Source of the DNA: WHSM01 sp050701635
Lineage (GTDB): Bacteria; Actinomycetota; Actinomycetes; Mycobacteriales; Micromonosporaceae
DNA: 11,835 nucleotides
Direction: 5' to 3'
Assembly (NCBI GenBank): GCA_050701635.1
Contig: JBOGDF010000171.1
Location: forward strand, 1 to 11,835
The translations under genes were made by a program, and so were the position numbers. The notes beneath the pieces are model-generated. The model had not been told where the DNA came from, did no database searches, and was given only the letters and a program-made list of their open reading frames with translations. This document shows positions 5,782 to 11,835 of the stretch, piece after piece. Numbering within the stretch: position 1 is the stretch's first letter; every line of letters begins with the position of its first letter.

Positions 5782-8700
5782 TCAGCGGTCCGGTCGGTGC
5801 GTGACCCGGACCGCGTTGACGTACGGCGGCAGCTTCCCGCGGTACGACCCGAAGTCGATCGTGATCGAGCCGCCATCGGCCACCGTGACCCAGAACGTGC
5901 GGGTGTCGGCGGTGAGCGTCCCCACGGCGGCCACCACGTCGTGGCCCCGCAGCACCGTCTCGCCGTTGATCGCGACGTCGAACACGCACCGCCCGGCACC
6001 TAGCCCCTGCCGCAGCTCGGCGAAGGAGAGCTCCACCTGGTACGTGCCGGCCGGCAGGGCGTCGAAGCGATAGCCGGTCATCCCTTCCCGGCTGGTACGC
6101 AGCAGCACGTCGTCCTCGGTGCCCGCGATCGACTTGCGGGTGGTGTTGGTGGAGCTGTCGCCGACGTACCCGAACCCGCCCGCGGTCCACGGCTGGTCAC
6201 CGCTCCAGCTGTCGCCCGCGGTGTCGGTGTACGCCCCGCCGCCAGCGTCGACCCCGGTCCGGTACGCCGGCACCGCCAGCGTCACCGGGATGTTGATGAA
6301 CGGATCCCGCCCCGCGTTGGTCTGCACCGTGACCAGCCCCTCGTACGCCCCCGGCTGCATCTCGCTGGCGTCGACCCGGACCGTGAGCGTGGCGCTCTCG
6401 CCAGGTGCCACGGTGCCCTGCGCGGGGGTCGTCCACATCCACGGCACGCCTTCGTTCCACCACACGTCGTCGCGGATCTGGTACGTCAGCGGCAGCGCGC
6501 CCGGATTGCTCAGCGTCACCTGGGTGCTGCGCAGCTGCCCGGGCTGCGCCAGGAACTCCAGCGAGCTCGGGCTGTGCTTGACCAGCGCCGTACGCAGCGC
6601 CGCGTCGTGCCTGAACACCTGGCCGTTCTCGGTGAGGGTGATCTCGCGGATGTCGGTCTCGTACATCCCCCTGAAGATCTTGATGGGGTACGTGCCCAGC
6701 GGCAGCCCGAGCGAGTAGCTGCCGTCCGCCGCGGTCGTGGTCTGCAGCGTGATGCCGCCGTACGAGGTGCTGACCCACGCCGGCACGAGCGGCTCGCCGT
6801 CGTTGGCGTCGGTGACCACCCCGGTGACCCGGGCGCTGGCCGGCGCGTGGAAGTGGATCGACCGGCTGTCGGTCAGGTCCCCGGCGTCATACGAGTACTG
6901 CAGCGCGTCGGCGCCGTTGGAGTTCTCGATCCCGACTGTGGCACGGGAACCGGTCTCGACGGGGATCCCCGGGTCGAGGCCTCGGTAGCGGAACTCGATG
7001 TCGCCGTCCTCTCCCAGCAGCATCTCGAAGTCGATCCGGGAATCCAGGGTGTAGAACGTGATGTCGCGGTACTCGACCACGAACTGCCGGTGCGGCGCCG
7101 TACCGATCACCGTGGTGTTGACCCGGCTGGCGAAGTCGACCACCAGGTCGTCCCAGAACGGGTAGATGGCGGCGTTCGGTGCCTGGGTGATGGGAATCTG
7201 CTGGTTGGCGAACACCGGCGCCGGGGTCTGGAAGTTGAGGAAGCCGTTGCTGGACAGGTACGCCCGGCGGTACACGTTGCCGTACAGGGTGAAGTCGAAC
7301 GGCAGGTCGATGGCGGTCGTCCGGTCGTCGCCGACCAATCCGGTCGGGGTGTCCGCCTCGACGTACGGCTGGCGCTCCACGGTGCACCGGTAGCCGAAGG
7401 TGTCGCCGCGCTGGGGCAGTGCGAAGTCCAGCGTGGCGTCCGCGGTCAGCGTCACCGGCAGGATGCGCTGCTCGGTGCAGTTGCCCGCGTCTCCGCGTAC
7501 CCGGTAACTCCCCTCGGGTACGTCGGTGAGCCGGTACGCCCCGTCCGCGTCCGCCATCGCCGGCGGGACCGCGGTGTCGAGAACGGTCACCGTGGCGTAC
7601 GGCAGCGGGTCGCCGGCGGCGTCGCGTACCACCCCGGAGATCTGGAAGCGGCCGGTGAGCGCGAGCGCGAAGTCCTGGCTGGTGGTCTCCCCCGCGGCGA
7701 CCGTGACCTGCCCGCTCGCCTGCCGGTAGCCATAAGCGGAGACGGTGAGGTCGTAGTCACCGGCGACCAGGGTCAGCCGGTAGCCGCCGCCGGCGTCACT
7801 GGTGGTACGCCGGGCGCCCACCACCTCGATCGTCGCGCCCGGCACCGCCGCGCCGGTCGTGGCGTCGGTGATGGTGCCGGTGAGCTGGCCGGTGGAGCCG
7901 CGCGGCGCGCTGCTCACCGCGGCGTACGCGTCGAGCCGGCCCTCGCCCCAGATGTTGTTGTTCTCGGCGGTGCCGCCGCAGTTGGTGTTGCCGTTGTCGA
8001 CGGCGCTGGTGTCGAGCAGCCGCGCGGTCTCGTCCAGGTCGCCGACCAGGATCGGTGCCGCCGACCACATCAGCGCGACCGTGCCGGCGGTGTGCGGCGA
8101 GGCCATCGAGGTGCCGGAGAACATGGCGTACGAGCCACCCGGCACCGCCGAGCGTACGTCCACCCCGGGCGCGGCGAGGTCGGGTTTCACGTCGCCGAAG
8201 CGACCCGGCCCCCGGCTCGAGAAGCGCGCGATCGCGCCGTTGACGTCGAACGCCCCGGAGGCGTACGAGCCCACGTAGTCGGCGGGGGAGCCGGAACTGT
8301 CGCAGCCCGGTCCGGAGTTGCCGTTGGAGAACGCCGGGAAGATCCCCGAGGCCCGCCACGCGGCGACGATGTCGGCGTACCAGGGGTCGCCGCCGCGGCT
8401 GCCCCAGGAGTTGTTCACGATGTTCGGCCGCAGGTCGGGACGGGGGTTCTGGCCGTTGAGGTCGGTGGGGGCCAGCACCCATTCACCGGCGGCCAGCAGC
8501 GCGTAGTCCGAGCAGCCGTTCGACTCGCAGCCCTTCGCGGCGATCCAGCGCGCCCCCGGCGCCACCCCGATCTGGTTGCCGGTGTCGTCGTCGCCGACCA
8601 TCGTCCCCATCGTGTGGGTGCCGTGGGCGTTGTTGTCGCACGGCGCGGGCGACGGGCACACCTGCGACGGGTCGTACCAGTTGTAGTTGTGGTCGTACGC

Positions 8701-9369
8701 GCCACCGCCGGCGTTGCCGCGGTACCGTCCGGCGAGCGCGGGGTGCCGGTAGTCGACGCCGGTGTCGATGTTCGCCACCACGATGCCTTCGCCGCGCACC
8801 CCGTACCCGGACCAGACGTCGTCCGCGTTGATCGCGTCGACTCCCCATGCCACCGAGTCGGTCCCCGGATCGGTGTCGGTCTCGCTGGCTGTCGGCCGGT
8901 GCAGCTGATAGGTGCGGGTCGGCAGGATCCGCGCCACCTCCGGACGCTCTGCCAGCTCCCGCGCCAGGTTCCGGTCACCGTCGCGTACCAGGATCGCGTT
9001 GACGATGTGGTACGCGGTGAAGTCCACCTTGTCGGCGCGCAGCTTGCTGCGGGTGGCGGCCTGCGAGCGGTCCGCCGTACTCTTCAGCGCCTTCACCACC
9101 GAGGCACCGCGCGCCGCCCAGCCGGGTTGCCGGGACGCCTTCGCCAGGTCACTCTTCCCGCTGAACGACACCCAGAAGTCCGTGCCGTCCTTGGTGGCCA
9201 GGGCCCGGCTCACCGCGGGGTCGATCTTCTTCCCCGGGTCCGCGGTGGTCGCCGCGGTGGTCGCACCCGCGTCGGCGACCACCATCGAGCCGAGTACACC
9301 CACCGCGATCAGGGCGCTCAGCAGTACGTGCCCCGCCGGCCGTCCCGCCCGTCGCCAGAGTGTGATCAT
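5782..9369 (-). CDS. Secreted bacillopeptidase F-like S8 peptidase, malectin-tailed
   Basis: This 1195-residue extracellular serine protease of the subtilisin clan has a signal peptide at ~1-40 and an I9-like pro-domain at ~50-165, probably removed on maturation. The catalytic domain spans ~185-490, with Asp202 (IDTGVDYRHP), His249 (AHGTHTMG), oxyanion Asn351 (SNGNSG) and Ser421 (GTSMASPH). All key residues are present, so it should be active. The VDAINADDVWSGYGVRGEG lead-in and HPAL-YRG segment fit the bacillopeptidase F-like subgroup. The tail carries carboxypeptidase-regulatory-like domains at ~495-573, ~574-655 and ~845-918, a beta-rich domain at ~657-841, a BACON/ASPM-like segment at ~932-1030, and a malectin-like domain at ~1036-1192 (GVDAGGGAYTDTAGDSW, FGYVGDSST, YVNAVRV). 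The malectin part suggests binding to a carbohydrate or the cell surface. The start has an AGGAGG five bases ahead. The upstream regulator gene is 102 bp away on the same strand; whether they share a promoter is unknown. Confidence 0.93.
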   Translation of the reverse strand: MITLWRRAGRPAGHVLLSALIAVGVLGSMVVADAGATTAATTADPGKKIDPAVSRALATKDGTDFWVSFSGKSDLAKASRQPGWAARGASVVKALKSTADRSQAATRSKLRADKVDFTAYHIVNAILVRDGDRNLARELAERPEVARILPTRTYQLHRPTASETDTDPGTDSVAWGVDAINADDVWSGYGVRGEGIVVANIDTGVDYRHPALAGRYRGNAGGGAYDHNYNWYDPSQVCPSPAPCDNNAHGTHTMGTMVGDDDTGNQIGVAPGARWIAAKGCESNGCSDYALLAAGEWVLAPTDLNGQNPRPDLRPNIVNNSWGSRGGDPWYADIVAAWRASGIFPAFSNGNSGPGCDSSGSPADYVGSYASGAFDVNGAIARFSSRGPGRFGDVKPDLAAPGVDVRSAVPGGSYAMFSGTSMASPHTAGTVALMWSAAPILVGDLDETARLLDTSAVDNGNTNCGGTAENNNIWGEGRLDAYAAVSSAPRGSTGQLTGTITDATTGAAVPGATIEVVGARRTTSDAGGGYRLTLVAGDYDLTVSAYGYRQASGQVTVAAGETTSQDFALALTGRFQISGVVRDAAGDPLPYATVTVLDTAVPPAMADADGAYRLTDVPEGSYRVRGDAGNCTEQRILPVTLTADATLDFALPQRGDTFGYRCTVERQPYVEADTPTGLVGDDRTTAIDLPFDFTLYGNVYRRAYLSSNGFLNFQTPAPVFANQQIPITQAPNAAIYPFWDDLVVDFASRVNTTVIGTAPHRQFVVEYRDITFYTLDSRIDFEMLLGEDGDIEFRYRGLDPGIPVETGSRATVGIENSNGADALQYSYDAGDLTDSRSIHFHAPASARVTGVVTDANDGEPLVPAWVSTSYGGITLQTTTAADGSYSLGLPLGTYPIKIFRGMYETDIREITLTENGQVFRHDAALRTALVKHSPSSLEFLAQPGQLRSTQVTLSNPGALPLTYQIRDDVWWNEGVPWMWTTPAQGTVAPGESATLTVRVDASEMQPGAYEGLVTVQTNAGRDPFINIPVTLAVPAYRTGVDAGGGAYTDTAGDSWSGDQPWTAGGFGYVGDSSTNTTRKSIAGTEDDVLLRTSREGMTGYRFDALPAGTYQVELSFAELRQGLGAGRCVFDVAINGETVLRGHDVVAAVGTLTADTRTFWVTVADGGSITIDFGSYRGKLPPYVNAVRVTHRPDR

Positions 9370-9374
9370 GTCCG

Positions 9375-9380
9375 CCTCCT
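9375..9380 (-). promoter_or_regulatory. Ribosome binding site of the peptidase gene
   Basis: AGGAGG on the minus strand sits five bases before the ATG at 9367-9369 and fixes the peptidase start. It immediately follows the hairpin at 9381-9411 in the transcript. Confidence 0.75.
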
Positions 9381-9411
9381 GATGGCACAGCCCCGTGCGG
9401 TGCTGGCCATC
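9381..9411 (-). promoter_or_regulatory. Hairpin adjoining the peptidase ribosome site
   Basis: GATGGC...GCCATC and, inside it, CAGC...GCTG pair to give a 10-bp stem interrupted by one bulged A at 9387, with a ten-base loop. It occupies the 5' leader directly ahead of the AGGAGG. It could terminate the upstream regulator transcript or influence translation of the peptidase. There is no T-tract. The role is inferred only from position. Confidence 0.4.
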
Positions 9412-9471
9412 GGAAGTCTGGAGCCACCAGCGGAGTGGTTGACGACGCCGAACGAAACTGGACGGCTCGGG

Positions 9472-11835
9472 CTACTCCGCGGCGGTGAGCCGGGCGCGTA
9501 CCCGATCGGCGTCGGGGAGGCCGAGGTCGGAGTAGTGCGCCAGCGCCCGCTGCAACTGGTCGCGAGCGTCCATGGCGTCGGATCGCAGTCCGGCCAGCCC
9601 TTCCAGGGCGCGGGCCTGCTCGTACCGGTCGCCGTTGGTTTCCGCCAGCTCCAGCGCGGACCCGTACGCCTCGGCCGCCTCGGCGGTACGCCCGGTCGTC
9701 GACCGTACCTCCGCCAGCTCGATCAGCGCGCCGGTCAGCATGTCGGCTTCGCCGATCGTACGGCCGATCCGGATCGCGTGGTCCAGCTCCACGGTGGCCT
9801 CGGCGTGCCGGCCGAGACACCGCAACGCGGCGCCGAGCCCGCGCCGGGAATCTGCCTCGCCGACCCGGGAGCCGATCTCGCAGAACAGCTCCAACGCCTC
9901 CCGGTGGTGGGCCAGCGCCTCGTCGCACCGGCCAGTACGGCGGTACGCGGACCCCAGGTTGTCCAGCGCGACGCCCTGTCCCAGCCGGTCCTCCATCTCG
10001 CGGTGGATCGTCAGGGCGGCCGCGTGGTGGTCGACCGCCTCGGCGTACCGGCCCAGGAACTGGCACACCACGCCCAGGTTGTTGCGGGCGCCCGCCTCCC
10101 CGGCCCGGTCCCCGGCCTCGTGCAGCACGGCGATCGAGCGGCGGTGATGCCGCTCGGCTTCGGCGTACCGGCCCAGCCGGCGGGCGGCGATGCCGAGCGC
10201 GTACAGCGCCATACCCTCGCCCACCGCGTCTCCCGCCTCCCGGTAGCCGGCGACCGCCTCGGTCAACTGGGAGTGCGCCTCCTGGTAGCGACCCTGCCGC
10301 CACTGCAGCACGCCGAGCCCGTGCAGCGAGCGGGCCTCGCCGGCGCCACTGCCGATCTCCCGGTACGCCGCCAGCGCCGCCTGGTGCGCCTGCTCTGCCT
10401 CCCGGTAGCGGCCCAGCCGCCGCCGGATCACCGCCAGGTCGTGCAGCGCGACCGCCTCGGCACCCAGGTCACCTGTTTCGACCGCGGTGGTACGGGCGTG
10501 CTCGTGCAGCCGCATCGCCTCGTCGTACTGGGCGCGTTCGTCGAGGAAACCGCCGATCGTGGCGGCCAGCTCCCCGGGGTGGCCGGGACGCCCTACGGGT
10601 GCCGCGTGGGCCCACGCCACCAGGTTGCGCCACTCCCTGCCCAACCATGCGCGGGCCGCGACCGGACTGTCCATCACCGGCGCCGGGCCCTGCGCTCGCG
10701 CCAGCCTGGGACGGTGGTGGCGGTTGTGGCTGAACGCGGCGTCCATCGCGGCCGCCGCGGTGAGCAGGTAGTGGTCGTAGAGCCGGTCCGCGGCGGCGTC
10801 CCGCTCGGGCGCCGCCAGGTGGGCGGCCTGTTCGGCGGCGTACCCCCGGAGCAGGTCGTGCATCGCGTACCGGCCGGGCGTGGGCTCGGAGACCAGGTGG
10901 GCCCGCTCCAGCTCGCCCAGCAGCCGCTCCGCGGCCCGCGCCGGCTCGCCGGTCAGCGCGGCGACGGCGTACCGGTCGATGTCCTGGCCGGGGTGCAACC
11001 CGACCAGCCGGAAGGTACGCGCGGCGGCCTCGCCCAGCTGCCGCAGCGACCAGGAGAAAACCGTACGCACCGCCGTGTAGTCGTCGTCGCCGGTGTCGAG
11101 CAGGTCGAGCCGGCTGGACTCGTCGCCGAGCTCGTCGACCAGCTCGGTGAGGCTCGCGTTGGGTCGGGACGCGGCCAGCTCGGCGGCGATCCGCAGCGCC
11201 AGCGGCAGCCGGGCACAGCGGTCGGCCAGGTCGGCGGCGGCGCGGGGCTCGACGTCGACCCGGGCGCCGATCAACGTACGCAGCAGCGCCAGCGCCTCGC
11301 CGGACGACAACAGGTCGAGGTTGACCCGTACGGCGCCGTACCGGGCGACCAGCGACGGCAGGCTGGCCCGGCTGGTGACCACCACGAAGCAGGACGCCGT
11401 ACCGGGCAGCAGATCCCGTACCTGGTCGACCGAGTGCGCGTTGTCCAGCAGGATCAGCATCTTCCGGTCGGCGAGCAGCGTACGGTAGCGGGCCGCCCGC
11501 TGCGGCAGCTCGCGCGGGATCGCGCCGCCGTCCACGCCCAGCTCCCGCAGCAGCGCCTCCAGCGCCTGACCCGCCGACAGGGGACTGTCCGGGTCGTACC
11601 CCCGGAGGTTGAGGTAGAGCTGGCCGTCGCCGAACCGGTGCGCCACCCGGTGCGCCCAGTGCACGGCGAGCGCGGTCTTGCCGACGCCGGCCGTGCCGGA
11701 CACCGCGACCACCGGCACCGCCCGGCCCGGCTGGTCGAGCAGCGCATCCAGCGCCGCGAGCTGGTCGGCGCGGCCGGTGAACGCCGCGACGTCCGGCGGC
11801 AGCTGCCGCGGCGGGGTCAGTGGCAGCGGCTCGGG
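9472..11835 (-). CDS. AfsR/SARP-like NB-ARC TPR regulator, 5' end missing
   Basis: The frame is open to the window edge, so only the last 787 residues are seen. The first visible part (PRQLPPDVAAFTGR) is the linker that in AfsR/SARP regulators follows the winged-helix and BTAD domains; XRE-type NB-ARC regulators share it, so the N-terminal class is open. The NB-ARC ATPase has a P-loop GTAGVGKT at ~47-54, Walker B LILLD at ~127-131, a TSRA sensor-like motif, a LPLAL motif and an MHD motif at ~325-327. Residues 458-737 are seven 40-residue TPRs with GRYxEA cores, plus a degenerate eighth. Such proteins are ATP-dependent transcription activators, often of secondary metabolism or developmental genes. 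Residues needed for nucleotide binding are intact, so it should be functional. It precedes the S8 peptidase by 102 bp on the same strand, suggesting but not proving that it controls the peptidase. Confidence 0.88.
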   Translation of the reverse strand, partial: PEPLPLTPPRQLPPDVAAFTGRADQLAALDALLDQPGRAVPVVAVSGTAGVGKTALAVHWAHRVAHRFGDGQLYLNLRGYDPDSPLSAGQALEALLRELGVDGGAIPRELPQRAARYRTLLADRKMLILLDNAHSVDQVRDLLPGTASCFVVVTSRASLPSLVARYGAVRVNLDLLSSGEALALLRTLIGARVDVEPRAAADLADRCARLPLALRIAAELAASRPNASLTELVDELGDESSRLDLLDTGDDDYTAVRTVFSWSLRQLGEAAARTFRLVGLHPGQDIDRYAVAALTGEPARAAERLLGELERAHLVSEPTPGRYAMHDLLRGYAAEQAAHLAAPERDAAADRLYDHYLLTAAAAMDAAFSHNRHHRPRLARAQGPAPVMDSPVAARAWLGREWRNLVAWAHAAPVGRPGHPGELAATIGGFLDERAQYDEAMRLHEHARTTAVETGDLGAEAVALHDLAVIRRRLGRYREAEQAHQAALAAYREIGSGAGEARSLHGLGVLQWRQGRYQEAHSQLTEAVAGYREAGDAVGEGMALYALGIAARRLGRYAEAERHHRRSIAVLHEAGDRAGEAGARNNLGVVCQFLGRYAEAVDHHAAALTIHREMEDRLGQGVALDNLGSAYRRTGRCDEALAHHREALELFCEIGSRVGEADSRRGLGAALRCLGRHAEATVELDHAIRIGRTIGEADMLTGALIELAEVRSTTGRTAEAAEAYGSALELAETNGDRYEQARALEGLAGLRSDAMDARDQLQRALAHYSDLGLPDADRVRARLTAAE
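9625..10464 (-). repeat. Seven exact 120-bp TPR-coding units
   Basis: Seven successive TPR units of exactly 40 codons encode residues 458-737 of the visible regulator. Each has the LxxLGxxxxxxGRYxEA core followed by an A/R-rich second helix and an EIGDR-like turn. The equal length of all units and the recurrence of words such as GGCGTACCGGCC inside them point to tandem duplication with later divergence. An eighth unit (738-775) has lost the GRY motif. Confidence 0.85.

Noticed and set aside
5427..5999. 190-codon minus frame near the peptidase 3' end
   Set aside because: It overlaps the malectin-coding region and both hairpins, and shows no recognisable domain.
9149..10303. 384-codon minus frame spanning the regulator 3' end and peptidase start
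   Set aside because: It is low-complexity Gly/Arg/Pro and overlaps two strongly supported genes in another frame.

Overview
The window is high-GC, GC-ending-codon DNA that looks like an actinomycete chromosome. The AfsR/SARP-type NB-ARC-TPR regulator, the large Sec-exported proteins and the secreted Ig-like C-terminal domain all fit the Actinomycetota. The frequent CGTAC/GTACG words suggest, without proving, a Micromonosporaceae-like host. No rRNA, tRNA, CRISPR array or intact insertion sequence was found.

Left edge (1-623): a decayed fragment with only the C-terminal ~98 codons of a large serine recombinase on the minus strand (135-431), then a leader region with no recognisable gene. Positions 624-1811 (+) encode a lipoprotein resembling the actinobacterial DUF7373 type. 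It converges on a minus-strand gene, and a strong 13-bp hairpin (1903-1931) separates the two.

Centre (1957-4984, minus): a tight two-gene unit. A small lipoprotein with a lamin-tail-like domain (4343-4984) is followed after 22 bp by a secreted 787-residue protein (1957-4320) with an Asp-box beta-propeller, two bacterial Ig-like domains and a distinctive C-terminal domain. Three GGTTCA-type half-sites spaced 12-13 bp lie about 110-140 bp upstream of the first gene. A small helix-turn-helix ORF (5258-5554, minus), also resembling recombinase-associated DNA, bounds this block on the right.

Right half (5567-11835, minus): two hairpins follow the end of a 1195-residue secreted subtilisin-family peptidase (5782-9369) of bacillopeptidase F-like type. 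Its long C-terminal mosaic ends in a malectin-like carbohydrate-binding domain. Upstream, on the same strand and 102 bp away, is the 3' part of an AfsR/SARP-like NB-ARC-TPR regulator (9472 to beyond the window edge) with seven exact 40-residue TPR units.

Most of the products act outside the membrane: two lipoproteins, one adhesion-like propeller/Ig protein and one large protease. The regulator is the only obvious intracellular protein besides the HTH ORF. Regulator and peptidase may be co-transcribed or functionally linked, but that is inferred from position only. I see no clear new defence or biosynthetic system. The most interesting items are the lamin-tail lipoprotein/propeller pair, its upstream half-site array, the malectin-tailed subtilase, and the recombinase scars on either side of the 0.6-5.2 kb block.
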